Of a stretch of 64,000 bases of DNA, positions 23,994 to 33,680 are shown piece after piece. The stretch covers positions 1-64,000 of the forward strand of contig NZ_QWLA01000003.1 in the NCBI RefSeq assembly GCF_003574095.1, given 5' to 3'. The notes beneath the pieces were generated by a model. The model did no database searches. It was not told the DNA's origin and was given only the letters and a program-made list of their open reading frames with translations. The stretch is from Calidithermus roseus. GTDB lineage: Bacteria > Deinococcota > Deinococci > Deinococcales > Thermaceae. A program made the position numbers and the translations under genes. Positions within the stretch are counted from its first letter, which is position 1, and every line of letters begins with the position of its first letter.

Positions 23994-26609
23994 TTATAGG
24001 CCCAAGCCCCACCGGGTGGCCGCCGAGCTCTCCCCCGCGGGTCGGCCCAGGAAGTACCCCTGTCCCATCTGCACCCCCAGGCCTTTGAGGTACTCGAGCT
24101 GGGTCTCGCTTTCGATTCCCTCGGCGATCACCGCGAGTTCCAGGCTCTTCCCCAAGCTCACCACCGCCCGCACCACGCGGTCGGCGGGACTGGAAAGCTC
24201 TGGAGGGTCGCCCAGGGCCCTGAGAAATCCCTGGCCCAGCTTGAGCGTGTCGATGGGAAGGTGCACGAGGTACTCGAGGCTGGAGTAGCCGCTGCCGAAG
24301 TCGTCGAGGTGCAGCGGCACCCCCAGGGCGCGCAGTTGCTCGAGGACCGCTTGCGTCCCCTCGGCCAGGATGGCGGCCTCGGTGATCTCGAGGATCAGCC
24401 CCCCGGGTGCCACGGCAGCCTCTCGCATCACCTGCTCCAGTTCGCGCGCGAAGTCCCCCGTGAGCTCCGAGGGGGAGACGTTGACGGAGATCGGGATGCC
24501 CCACGCGCTCGCCAGCCGCGCGGCTCGCTGCAGCACCCACCGCCCCAAAGGGCGGATCAGGCCCCGCCGTTCGGCCAGGGGGATGAAGCGCGAGGGAGGG
24601 GCTTTGCCCCAGCGCAGCAGGGCCTCGAAGTGGTGGAGCTTGCCCTCACGCAGGCTCACGATGGGCTGGAGATGGAGGGCCAGCGGCTCATCGGCGCCCG
24701 CATCCCCTTCGAGCGCCTGGCGCAGCGCTTCGCACAGGCGCACGTCTTCTTCCAGCGCTTTCTGGAGCGAGGCTTCGAAGAAGGCGTAACGGTTGCGGCC
24801 CTGCGCCTTGGCCTCGTACAGCGCCAGGTCGGCCTCGCGCAGCAGGGCTTGGGGGGTGCTCTGGGCCTGGGCCATGGCGATCCCTACCGAGGCGGATAAC
24901 CGGTGGGAGACGCCCGAGAGGGTGAGGGGATGTCGGAGCAGCTCGAGGATGCGCTCGACGACCGGGATCACGTCGGCGGGATCGGCCAGGTCGTGCAGCA
25001 GCAGCAAGAACTCGTCGCCGCCCTGACGGGCCACGCGGTCGCCCGCCCGGACTGCCGATTGAAGCCTCGAGGCCACCTCCCGCAGCAACAGGTCGCCGTG
25101 CTCGTGGCCAAAGAGGTCGTTGATCTCCTTGAAGCCGTCGAGGTCGAGGTACAGCAGCGCGAGGCTGCGCCCGCGCCCGTGGCGCAGCGCCTCCAGGGCC
25201 TCGGCCAGCTTGTGGCCGAAGCTGGTGCGGTTGAGCAGGCCGGTCAGGGGGTCGCGGTAGGCCAGGTGGGTTACCCGGGCCTCGAGCTCGAGCTTCTGCA
25301 GCAAGAGCCCGATCTGAGTGCCGAAGTTGTGGGCCATCTCGAGGTCCAGCTCGTCGAAGGCGTCGGGCCGCTCGAAGTTGTCGAGGTACAAGTAAGCCTG
25401 TAGCTTCTCGTCCACCCACACCGGCGCCGACAGCAGCGCTTGGATTTCGCGGGTGCGCCCGTGGCGCTCGAGGATGGAGCGTCGCTGGGGGTCGAGCCGG
25501 GCGTTGAAGCGGGCCAGGTCCTCCTGGGTGAACACCTGAGCCTTGGTGTGCTGGCTGAGAGAGAGGGGCTCAGACGGGTGTAGCCGCACCTTCTGGAGCG
25601 CTTTCAGGTCGTAGCCTTCGGCGGCCACGAAGCCAAAGCTCCCGTCGGGCATCAGGCGCGTGACGCTGCCGGCCTGGGCCGCGGGGATAGCCCGCAGCGC
25701 CGCACGGAGGATTTGGGAGTAGGTGGCTTCGCCGAGCCCTTTGCCGATGAGCAGCCGGTAAAGCCCCAGCATCTCCTGGCGAAACAAATCCCAGCGCCGC
25801 TGGCGGGAGAGGTCGTAGCCTACGCACTGCAACTCGCGCACCTCGCCGTCGAGGCCACGAACGGCGATAAACTCCCATGCCGTCGGCTGGGGCCGCCCGC
25901 TTGGGCCGATCTTGCGCAATTCCGCCCAGACCGCCCTTCCCGGCTCGGCGAGCGCTTGCTGCACCGCCCCGACGCAGCAAGCGCGGTCCTCCGGCAACAC
26001 GGCCTCGAGCGCGCTCGAGCCTGGCAGTTCCACGCCTGGCCCCAAGGAGCGGCGGTAGGAGGGGCTGGCGTAGGTCACTCGGCCACTCAGGTCCGTCCGC
26101 ACGACGTAAAAGGCGGTAGCATTTTCCAGTAGGGAATCCAGGTAGATCCCTTTGTGTATTTGCTCCAACAGTGAGCCCGCACAAGCGGCGTACTGGCGCG
26201 CTATGGCCTCGTCGGCGGCCCGCCAGCGCCGGGCGCTGCCGCTGGCCGCCTCGATGAAGCCCCACAACTCCCCTTCCGTCCACACCGGGACGACCAGCAC
26301 CGCCAGGGTGCCGGGGCCTCGCGCGCTTTGCCGGATAGCGCCGTCTTGCTGCAGCACCTCGAGCCAGCGGGGAGGAAGCGCCGGAGAAGGGGGCGAATCG
26401 CCGGGTGAAGGGGCCGGATGTTCGGGCTGAGTACCCGGTTGCGTCCACCTCAGCTCCCAGCTCGCACCGCCCGCCCTGAGAGCGACCAGGCGGACCCTGT
26501 GCGCCTCGAGCCGCCGCCCCACCTCTCCAAGGACGCTTTGCAGTGCGTCGGTGCCCTTGGGGCGTGCAGGGTTGTCGCCGCCCTTGCCGAGGTATGAAGG
26601 CTTGTCCAT
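23994..26609 (-). CDS. Multi-sensor GAF/PAS-GGDEF-EAL cyclic-di-GMP protein
   Basis: An 871-aa cytoplasmic signalling protein. Order of parts: a GAF-like region (residues 20-160), a PAS region (about 165-280), a second GAF-like region (about 290-425), GGDEF with the intact motif RQGGDEFLLLLHD at residues 530-534, and EAL with FEALLRW near residue 660 plus the later LEITEAAIL and LDDFGSGYSSLEYL motifs. Both catalytic signatures look intact, so it could both make and break cyclic di-GMP. No transmembrane helices are seen. GAGGGAGT precedes the start. The signal it senses is unknown; it is not obviously part of the sulfur operons. Confidence 0.88.
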   Translation of the reverse strand: MDKPSYLGKGGDNPARPKGTDALQSVLGEVGRRLEAHRVRLVALRAGGASWELRWTQPGTQPEHPAPSPGDSPPSPALPPRWLEVLQQDGAIRQSARGPGTLAVLVVPVWTEGELWGFIEAASGSARRWRAADEAIARQYAACAGSLLEQIHKGIYLDSLLENATAFYVVRTDLSGRVTYASPSYRRSLGPGVELPGSSALEAVLPEDRACCVGAVQQALAEPGRAVWAELRKIGPSGRPQPTAWEFIAVRGLDGEVRELQCVGYDLSRQRRWDLFRQEMLGLYRLLIGKGLGEATYSQILRAALRAIPAAQAGSVTRLMPDGSFGFVAAEGYDLKALQKVRLHPSEPLSLSQHTKAQVFTQEDLARFNARLDPQRRSILERHGRTREIQALLSAPVWVDEKLQAYLYLDNFERPDAFDELDLEMAHNFGTQIGLLLQKLELEARVTHLAYRDPLTGLLNRTSFGHKLAEALEALRHGRGRSLALLYLDLDGFKEINDLFGHEHGDLLLREVASRLQSAVRAGDRVARQGGDEFLLLLHDLADPADVIPVVERILELLRHPLTLSGVSHRLSASVGIAMAQAQSTPQALLREADLALYEAKAQGRNRYAFFEASLQKALEEDVRLCEALRQALEGDAGADEPLALHLQPIVSLREGKLHHFEALLRWGKAPPSRFIPLAERRGLIRPLGRWVLQRAARLASAWGIPISVNVSPSELTGDFARELEQVMREAAVAPGGLILEITEAAILAEGTQAVLEQLRALGVPLHLDDFGSGYSSLEYLVHLPIDTLKLGQGFLRALGDPPELSSPADRVVRAVVSLGKSLELAVIAEGIESETQLEYLKGLGVQMGQGYFLGRPAGESSAATRWGLGL

Positions 26610-27079
26610 ACTCCCTCAATCTGCACCGGTGAAAGTGCTGGGGCGCCGCCGACTCGGCCATCCGCCCGAGCGGGAGCCGCATTCTAATAGCGTTTCCATA
26701 ACGCTTTTAAGGTAGCGTCTTTTCTGGGTTCTGGATGGGTTATTTGCCGCAGCATCTGGCTCGCGGATGGATCTTGCTATGGCTCGAGGCGTGGGAGGGA
26801 GATGCGGCCCCCCTTGCGATATTTGCGAATGAGCGAGGAACTGGTGCGGAAGCGGGCTCAGGCCTTCACAAACCTGGCCGTAAACCCAGTGGGATTGGCG
26901 AGGTTTAGTGCGGCTTGCAGGTATTTCACTGTCGGACAAGATGGATCAGTTAGACCACGGGGAGGTCAGGGTGCAGCGTTGGCTGCGAATCACTCCCAGG
27001 ACGGGGTGCAATAATCTCCCGACGGTTTTTGGGGGGTACTCGAGGCCTAAATTTCTCCCAGCAAGCGCGATGTTTAAGC
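26610..27079. other. Non-coding gap with a short palindrome
   Basis: About 470 bases between divergent genes. I see AGCGTTTCCATAACGCT at 26689-26705, a 6-5-6 inverted repeat that could be an operator for the cyclic-di-GMP gene. A 70-codon open frame at 26802-27014 has no family features and no ribosome-binding site, and I do not call it. Nothing else recognised. Confidence 0.4.
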
Positions 27080-27085
27080 TACAAT
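27080..27085 (+). promoter_or_regulatory. -10 box giving a nearly leaderless mRNA for the vWA gene
   Basis: TACAAT lies nine bases before the ATG at 27095 and no Shine-Dalgarno sequence is present. Transcription would begin within a few bases of the start codon, as is common in Deinococcota. No clear -35 box is seen. The placement supports the ATG at 27095 over a longer upstream frame. Confidence 0.5.
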
Positions 27086-27094
27086 TCTCCAATC

Positions 27095-28780
27095 ATGCAA
27101 AGGGTACTGGTGGGGTTGTGGCTAATGCTGAGTATCGCCTTCGCACAGGTGTGCGACGCTGAAGAGCCTCTCTCGAAGAGGCAGTTGCCAAGCTCATATC
27201 GCTACGTTTTTATTATCGACACCTCGGCATCCATGATGGGGCAGGGGGACGGGGCAGGACGTGTGGTGTTCCCAAAGGTAAAGAGCGAGTTGAGGAATTT
27301 TCTGAGCCGAGTGCCGCCGGATACCCTGGTGACGATCCAGACCTTTGACCAGGGACCGGGTCCCCAGCGCTCATTTCGCCTGCCAGCCCAGAGGGCGGAG
27401 TTGAACCGTTACATTGAGGGGCTCAAGGCGACCGGACAGCGCACTTATGTTTATGCCACCTTGCTCAAGGTATTGAGGGAGCTTGCCCTCTCGAGTGACG
27501 TGGCCACGAGCATCTACTTGTTCACCGATGGGCAGGACAACGACCCCGGTCCCTTGACCATGGCGGATGTGGCCAAGGAGTACCGCCTGCGCCGGGGGGC
27601 GTACGACTGGCTGTACTACATCACCCTTGGGCTGAGTACTCCCCCAGACGTCGGCGCTGCCCTGCGCAACACGCCCGGAAGCCGCGCGCTGAGTGCAGCG
27701 CCCAACCAGGTGCCCCGGTTGTCGGAGGTGGCGCTACGCCCGGCTTTGATCGACCTGGGCAACCTGTTCGGTGTTGGCTCAACTCAGCGCGACCTAGAAC
27801 TTAGGACACAAGGCGGGCAGTCGCCTTTGGTACTGGAGGTCAGTGCCCCTTCAATCGAGAGGCACGGCAGCTTCCTCGAGGTTTCGCCGGAGCAACTTTC
27901 CGGCAGCGGTGCCCACTCGCTTCGCTTTTCACTGCGCAACCCAGATTCCCTCCCTTATGGCTCCTACAGCGCGAGCCTGTGCCTCAAGGCGGGGCCGAAC
28001 ACGCTGGTGCGCCCTGGAGCTTTGCAGGTAAAACTCACTTACCATCCGCCTGGGGAGTACCTCTTGAAAGCGCTACAGACCCAGGAAAGGCTGGACCTGC
28101 CCAGAGGGCAGTCTGCGGCGCTGCGTTTTCGCCTCGAAGGCAGTGAGTGGGCCAAGGAGCCGGTGCGGGTGTCGGTGAAGGGCTTGCCGGAAGGCCTCGA
28201 GGCCAGGCTCAATGGTGAACCCGGCCCGGTAACGCTGCGCCCTGGCGAGGAACTGCGCGTCGAGCTGCGCAACAACGGCTTCGGCAGCGGGAAGATGGCC
28301 AGCCCGGCACTGTCCGTGCAACTGCCCGCCGGGTCTATCGGCGCGCCGGAGGTGCCCCTGGCCACGTTGCGCCAGCCCCTCACCCTGGGGGAGCAGTTGC
28401 TCCGGTGGCTGCCCTGGCTCGCTCTCCTCCTGGCGTTATTGCTGCTTTTGTGGCGCTGGACGGCGGCGCAAAACGCGCCCTGGGCCACCGTTACCCTGGT
28501 AGGGCCGCCACCGAAATGCCAGGAGACTACCCGCAAGTTGCGGGGGAAGCGCCCCGTCGACCTCGGCAAGCTCTTCGAGCAACCGGAGTTGCGCGGCATC
28601 AAGTTGACCGGATCGCGCGGCCAGAACCCGCAAGTGGAATACCCACTCCACCTCGAGCTTAAGGTTGGGAAGAATCTCCTAGAACCAAAGGACCGCATTC
28701 AAATGGGGGAGACCGTGACCATCAGCGAAGGAGGTAAAGAGCTAGGCAATTTCTCCCTGGGGAGAATTCGTGGAAGGTGA
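27095..28780 (+). CDS. Membrane-anchored von Willebrand factor A protein, gene 1 of the four-gene system
   Basis: A 561-aa protein with a signal peptide (MQRVLVGLWLMLSIAFAQ). A vWA domain fills about residues 35-215, with a complete metal site: DTSAS at 42-46, a Thr in RTYVYATL, and LFTDGQD. A beta-rich, Ig-like region (about 230-420) follows, then one transmembrane helix (LPWLALLLALLLLLWRW, about 440-457) and a basic C-terminal cytoplasmic domain of about 100 residues ending in repeated beta strands (KDRIQMGETVTISEGGKELG). So the vWA domain faces outward and the tail inward. The tubulin-like gene starts six bases downstream. Not a known component of any system I recall. Confidence 0.8.
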   Translation: MQRVLVGLWLMLSIAFAQVCDAEEPLSKRQLPSSYRYVFIIDTSASMMGQGDGAGRVVFPKVKSELRNFLSRVPPDTLVTIQTFDQGPGPQRSFRLPAQRAELNRYIEGLKATGQRTYVYATLLKVLRELALSSDVATSIYLFTDGQDNDPGPLTMADVAKEYRLRRGAYDWLYYITLGLSTPPDVGAALRNTPGSRALSAAPNQVPRLSEVALRPALIDLGNLFGVGSTQRDLELRTQGGQSPLVLEVSAPSIERHGSFLEVSPEQLSGSGAHSLRFSLRNPDSLPYGSYSASLCLKAGPNTLVRPGALQVKLTYHPPGEYLLKALQTQERLDLPRGQSAALRFRLEGSEWAKEPVRVSVKGLPEGLEARLNGEPGPVTLRPGEELRVELRNNGFGSGKMASPALSVQLPAGSIGAPEVPLATLRQPLTLGEQLLRWLPWLALLLALLLLLWRWTAAQNAPWATVTLVGPPPKCQETTRKLRGKRPVDLGKLFEQPELRGIKLTGSRGQNPQVEYPLHLELKVGKNLLEPKDRIQMGETVTISEGGKELGNFSLGRIRGR

Positions 28781-28786
28781 GGAATT

Positions 28787-31552
28787 ATGCGAATCTTAGA
28801 GGAAACCCGCCAGCTTAAGCGCACGGTCCTCATCGGCCTGGGTGGGACGGGCAAGAATGCGCTATTACACGCCAAGCGCAAGTACATCGAGACTTTTGGC
28901 GAGATCCCGCCCCTGGTCAAATTTCTACTCGTAGACACCACCAGTGCTCATACCAATGGCCTGAGCGCCATGGGCCCTGGAGGGGAAAAGCTTCTCGTAC
29001 GGCTCAACCCCAGTGAGGTGCTGTTTATCGAGGCCAGGGGAGCCAGCCTGTTGCCTCAGGTGCACGACGAGGTGCGTGAGTGGTTTCCCCCCAAGGCCGA
29101 GCTCAAGGCCAACATCCTCTCCGGGGCGGGCCAGGTCCGGGCGCTGGGGCGACTGGCGCTGTTCGCCAACGCACGGATCGTTTACGACAGCTTGCGGGCT
29201 TTGCTCTCCGAGGCTCGCGACTACCAGGCCGAGCGCCCCTCGAGGGAGCGGAAATTCGTGTATGAATCGTATACTCCGCACCTCACGGTGTGCGTGGTGG
29301 GCTCGCTGGCCGGGGGTACGGGCTCGGGGATCTTTCTCGACGTTGCCCTCATCCTGCGCGACCTGCTCAAGGACGAGGACCAACTCTTTGGGTACTTGCT
29401 GTTGCCGGACATCTACACCAATCGGCCCGGCACCCAAAACGTCGAGGCTAACGCTTACGGGGCGCTGAAGGAGCTGGACAGGCTCATGAGCCTGCAGGAG
29501 ACCTTCAGCTACCCCTTCGGGGGGCGCAGTATCGAGGTGCGGAAGAAGCCCTTCGACATGGTTTTCCTGGTCAATCGCCAGAACCGTGGAGGCAAGACCT
29601 TCAACTCCATCGACGACCTGGCCGAACTGCTGGGCATGGGTCTCTTCCTGGTCAGTGGTCCCTTGGGCAAGGAGCAGGCCGATGTCTTCGACAACATCGT
29701 CATGCAACTCACCGAGCAGCAGGGCTCGTACTACGGCAAGACGGCCCATTACGCCAGCTTCGGCGCGGCAGAGCTACGTTTTGAGCCGCACGGCCTCGAG
29801 CTCGAGCGCGCCATTCAGATCGCCAAGCAGACAGTGGACCGGCTGACCCAAAGCACGCAGCCGTGGGGTATCACGGGCCTGGAGCTGGAGCTGAGGAAAA
29901 TCAAGGATCATCCCCTTCCCCCAGCCCCGGAGAAGCGCTTCAACCCACCGCCGAGCCGCAGCGAAGACAGGCGAGTCTGGAACGAGGCACTCGCCGAGAT
30001 CGGAACCCTCAAGGAAGGGGTGCTCGAGCAAGCCCGCCAGGCTATTTCCTCGGACTGGCCTGTCGAGGACCTCCTTGACAGGGCCCTGGAGGAGGCGTTC
30101 AAGACCCATAGCTTGGCCGAATTGCAGGAGGGGTTGCGTGAGCTCCAGCCCAGAGCGGACGCCCTCCTCAAGGAGCTTAAGGCCGAGTATGACAGAGAAT
30201 CCCACAAAGAAGAGGAAAAGCGGCAGAAGGTCGAAGAACACTTGGCGACGGGCATGACGCCAGGGAGCGGCTTTGGGAGGCTATTCAACCGCTCAGAGCC
30301 GCAGGAGGGACCGCGGATCAATCGCAGCATCCTTGAGGTCCAGCTTGACCTGGCCGTGGATGCTGCCCAGGCCCAGGCCCGCTACGAAGCCGCCAAGTTC
30401 TTGCCCAAGTTGCTGCAAGCGAAGCTGGAGAAGCTCGAGGAGTTGGTGCGCTCGATCCGGGAGTGGACCGAACGCTTTACCGAGCGCAAAACACAAGAAG
30501 CGGGGGTTCAGGATGCCAACCCCTTCACCCTCACTCTGCCGCCCCCTTACGTAGAGGGTGCAGCCTTGGGACGGGTGGATTACCGGGAAGCACTGGAAGT
30601 GTTGCGAAAGAGGGGGCTTCGTGACCTCCTCGAGAAACCCCACGCCGTTTTGGACGAGGTGCTCATGCCCACCGAACGTACCTCTCTGCGGGTGTGGCTC
30701 GAGGAGGTCAAGAAAAAGGAGCCTCACGACCCCTTGCGGATGGCTACCGAGCGCACCCTCCGCGAGCTGGACGCACTTTCGGCGCCGGCATGGGAGTACC
30801 AGGACGCCTGGGTATCCAACCCAAAGGTAGGACAGCGTGAGCAGGTGCATATCCTGGGGCTCGAGGACACCTCCGACAAGAACCATCCCCTGCTGCACGG
30901 GGAGTTTCAAGACATCTTCGCCGGGAACATCCATGCCAAGCAGAAATTGCAGCCGGTGAGCACGAGGGACCCCAAACGGGTCTACTTCTACAAGATCGAG
31001 GCCTCCATCCCCGCCTTCACGCTGTGGGGCCTGGAAATGTACCGCGAGAAGTACCAGTCCCTCTCCGCTAGCCGAAGCTTCCACGTCCGCCGCGACTGGG
31101 AGGCCAGCCTAGAGGACCTGCTGCCCCTGCCTGACCCCGAGGAGGTCGCCAAGATCTGGACCAAGGCCCGCTTCTTCGGGCTGATCCGCCACAACCCCGA
31201 GTACGCCTATAAGTCCGACCGCGAGGGGGTAGAGCGCTGGCGCACCTTGGGGGCTGCTCCTGGGAAGGCTTTCGCGAGCTTTTGTGACGACTTCTTCGGC
31301 TTCAAAGAGCTCGAGGGCAAGGTGAGCAAGCTCGAGGCCGAAGCCCGGCGTAAGTGTCTGCCGGAGCTAAAGGACAGAGTTAGGGAGGCCCTGGAAGACC
31401 GCACGCGGCGTCTGCAAGCCAATAGCTGGGGTGAGCAGGATCAAAAGGTGCTCGAGCGGGAGAAGGAAGTCCTCGAGCGGTGGCTCAAAGAGCTGGAGGA
31501 GTACGACCCCAGCCTGAGCGACGACAGCTTCCCGGGATTTTCTGCGACCTGA
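28787..31552 (+). CDS. Tubulin/FtsZ-like GTPase (Tubulin_2 type), gene 2 of the four-gene system
   Basis: A 921-aa protein. The N terminus has a Rossmann-like phosphate loop, VLIGLGGTGKNAL (about residues 14-26), and the tubulin signature loop SLAGGTGSGIF with GGTGSG at 176-181. These match the large bacterial tubulin-like family (Pfam Tubulin_2), which is much longer than FtsZ. Further on, residues about 440-580 are charged and helical and may form coiled coils, and the rest has no recognisable domain. GTP-dependent polymerisation is expected from the fold, not shown. It has a GGTGAGGA ribosome-binding site overlapping the vWA stop region, and the next gene begins four bases after its stop. 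Confidence 0.78.
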   Translation: MRILEETRQLKRTVLIGLGGTGKNALLHAKRKYIETFGEIPPLVKFLLVDTTSAHTNGLSAMGPGGEKLLVRLNPSEVLFIEARGASLLPQVHDEVREWFPPKAELKANILSGAGQVRALGRLALFANARIVYDSLRALLSEARDYQAERPSRERKFVYESYTPHLTVCVVGSLAGGTGSGIFLDVALILRDLLKDEDQLFGYLLLPDIYTNRPGTQNVEANAYGALKELDRLMSLQETFSYPFGGRSIEVRKKPFDMVFLVNRQNRGGKTFNSIDDLAELLGMGLFLVSGPLGKEQADVFDNIVMQLTEQQGSYYGKTAHYASFGAAELRFEPHGLELERAIQIAKQTVDRLTQSTQPWGITGLELELRKIKDHPLPPAPEKRFNPPPSRSEDRRVWNEALAEIGTLKEGVLEQARQAISSDWPVEDLLDRALEEAFKTHSLAELQEGLRELQPRADALLKELKAEYDRESHKEEEKRQKVEEHLATGMTPGSGFGRLFNRSEPQEGPRINRSILEVQLDLAVDAAQAQARYEAAKFLPKLLQAKLEKLEELVRSIREWTERFTERKTQEAGVQDANPFTLTLPPPYVEGAALGRVDYREALEVLRKRGLRDLLEKPHAVLDEVLMPTERTSLRVWLEEVKKKEPHDPLRMATERTLRELDALSAPAWEYQDAWVSNPKVGQREQVHILGLEDTSDKNHPLLHGEFQDIFAGNIHAKQKLQPVSTRDPKRVYFYKIEASIPAFTLWGLEMYREKYQSLSASRSFHVRRDWEASLEDLLPLPDPEEVAKIWTKARFFGLIRHNPEYAYKSDREGVERWRTLGAAPGKAFASFCDDFFGFKELEGKVSKLEAEARRKCLPELKDRVREALEDRTRRLQANSWGEQDQKVLEREKEVLERWLKELEEYDPSLSDDSFPGFSAT

Positions 31553-31556
31553 AGCG

Positions 31557-33680
31557 ATGAATCTTTACCCCACCATAGTTGCCGCCTCCGGGGAACTGGG
31601 CGACAGGGCCCTGCGGGTCTTGTCGCCCTTGTGGCGGCAGCGCCTGGGCCCGGCCTGGCCTGCTTTGGAAGTGCTCGAGGATCAGGGTCTCGGACCCCTC
31701 GAGGCTGGCCTGGGGCGCTTGCTCGATCACCAGAGGGTGGTGGACCTGCAACTTTCTGGGCACTTTCTGAGTCAAGCCCTCAACCTGGTGTGGGTGGCGC
31801 AAGCCCACCATCCGAAGCTCCGAAGCGACCTCTCCCGCCTAGCAGATAAGCCCCAGGGGTTGCTGTTTGGCGGGCGTGAGCTGCGCGTGCACTTGGTGCT
31901 GCTGCTGCCGGACCTGTTTGCGCTGAGCCAGGAGGAGAAAGCCCAGGCCCAGGAGAACCTGGACTATCTCCGCCCCGACCCCTCGGCGCTGCCCGCGACG
32001 CGGGTATGGCCTCTGTCCCTGCGCAACCGCGCCGATCTTCACCTGCGCTCACCTGAGCAGGTCTTCCCCCTGATCCAGCACCTGGTCGAAGCCTGCGTGC
32101 GGAGCCAATTCCCATTCCATCCTGCTCAGGCCAAAGGGCGGGACTGGGCGGGGCTGGGAGTATGCCGCTTGGAAGTGGCTCCCCCCTCGAAGTACGTGCT
32201 CGCCGCCCAGCTTTGGCCGGTGCTGTGCCAGACTTCCATGGGAAGTCTGGTGCTGCCAAAGCCACCCCCAATCCCGAAGCCGGAGCCCCAGCAGGTCCTG
32301 CCTGAGCCACCCAAACGCACCAACTGCCTCCAGCACCCGGATTGGGAGATTGACCAACCCTGGGAAACCGCTCGTATCAGGCTCCGCGATTCCTACCGGC
32401 TGCAGGTGGATGAGCTAGCCTTTGCGTTCGAGCCAGCGCTGCCCTGGGAGGTTGCCCGTGAGGCGTTGCTTTTGGGATTGCCGGCCCTGGAGCAACTGGA
32501 AGCGCAGCTGGCCCATGCCCTGGGTGAAACCAACGACGCGCTCAAGGCGGCGCTCGAGCCCTTCGACGAGTTGTTCGGCTTGCGTGACCGCAGGGACCGC
32601 CTTAAGCGGCTTGAATTGAGGGCCGAGGCTGGCAGGCCGATCCCGGAAGAGGAGTTGGAACAGCTGCGGGGGCGCCTGGCAGAGTTGGATGCACTGCTGG
32701 AGGGGCCGCAGATTGAAGAACTTCTCGCGCGCGATCCGGTGGCTAAGGGGGCGACTCAACAACTCCAGCAAGCGCGAGCACGTTTTGAGGATAACCGGAA
32801 GCATTGGCGCGAGCAACTCGAGCAACCCAGGCCGCAAGAACCACGGCCCCCGTTCTGGCGAAGGATGATCGGTCTATTCTGGCCCTCCCTGCGTCCGCGT
32901 TCACTCGGGGTCGATGCCGAGGAACTGAGCAGGGTGCGCAAGCGCTTGTGTGACGCAGCCTGGACCGAGCTGGGCGCAGGCCACGCGCAGCATCAGCTCC
33001 TCACTCAGCAGCAGCAGCTTTGGCTCGAGCGCTGGGCAAAGTACCGCCTGATTCGCGTATACCGGGACGCTCTGGCCCGCGAGCGTGAGCGCTGCCAGAC
33101 GATCCGGCGGCTGGTGGCGGAATTCAAACTTCCTGCCGCAGGCCCCCCGACCCGACACCCCCTAGTTTTGCGCTTTGAGCCGCCGTACATCGTGCCTCAG
33201 ACTGAGTTGGAACACCGTTCGAAGCAGTTGATTCAGGAGGGTATACTGGAGTTATTTTGGGACCGTGACCTACAGGGACTCGAAGATCGCCTGCTGCTGG
33301 AGGGGGAGCGCATGGCTGCGGACCTGCCGCTACCGGATATCTCCGAGCTGATGGATAGCGAAGCCTGGGGGGCAGCCACGCTGGCTTCGGCTCCACGAGT
33401 GATGGCCTGCCATCGCCCGGATCACGAGGCCCACGGCTTCCTGCTCGGTGCCGTTCGGCCTACCCGCTGGCTCGAGCCTCTGACCCAGCAGGCCGAATGG
33501 CTACCAGGCGAAGGCGTGCTGTTTCGCTTCGTCCATCCCCTTGCTCCCGATCAGATAATCCTCGCCGATTACGGGGGCATGGAACCGACGTCCTCGCCGC
33601 CACCAAAAGTGCCATCGCCGGCGGCGCACTCTCTGGATGAGCGGCCCAACCCTTTACTGGAGGCAATCTTCGATGAATGA
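31557..33680 (+). CDS. 707-aa protein of unknown family, gene 3 of the four-gene system
   Basis: I do not recognise this family. The protein is soluble with no signal peptide. Residues 1-240 look globular alpha/beta (LYPTIVAASGELGDRALRVL; RVHLVLLLPDLFALSQEEK) and may be a partner fold for the tubulin-like protein. A Pro-rich linker (KPPPIPKPEPQQVLPEPP) follows near 235-255. Residues about 300-450 are long charged helices likely to form coiled coils, then a short hydrophobic, basic patch (PPFWRRMIGLFWPSLRPRS, about 435-455) that could touch a membrane, more helix, and an alpha/beta C terminus. It starts four bases after the tubulin-like stop and overlaps the next gene by eight bases. It may be an adaptor, by position only. 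Confidence 0.6.
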   Translation: MNLYPTIVAASGELGDRALRVLSPLWRQRLGPAWPALEVLEDQGLGPLEAGLGRLLDHQRVVDLQLSGHFLSQALNLVWVAQAHHPKLRSDLSRLADKPQGLLFGGRELRVHLVLLLPDLFALSQEEKAQAQENLDYLRPDPSALPATRVWPLSLRNRADLHLRSPEQVFPLIQHLVEACVRSQFPFHPAQAKGRDWAGLGVCRLEVAPPSKYVLAAQLWPVLCQTSMGSLVLPKPPPIPKPEPQQVLPEPPKRTNCLQHPDWEIDQPWETARIRLRDSYRLQVDELAFAFEPALPWEVAREALLLGLPALEQLEAQLAHALGETNDALKAALEPFDELFGLRDRRDRLKRLELRAEAGRPIPEEELEQLRGRLAELDALLEGPQIEELLARDPVAKGATQQLQQARARFEDNRKHWREQLEQPRPQEPRPPFWRRMIGLFWPSLRPRSLGVDAEELSRVRKRLCDAAWTELGAGHAQHQLLTQQQQLWLERWAKYRLIRVYRDALARERERCQTIRRLVAEFKLPAAGPPTRHPLVLRFEPPYIVPQTELEHRSKQLIQEGILELFWDRDLQGLEDRLLLEGERMAADLPLPDISELMDSEAWGAATLASAPRVMACHRPDHEAHGFLLGAVRPTRWLEPLTQQAEWLPGEGVLFRFVHPLAPDQIILADYGGMEPTSSPPPKVPSPAAHSLDERPNPLLEAIFDE

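Noticed and set aside
26802-27014. A 70-codon open frame upstream of the vWA gene
   Set aside because: No ribosome-binding site, no family motif and atypical composition; the vWA promoter lies just beyond it.
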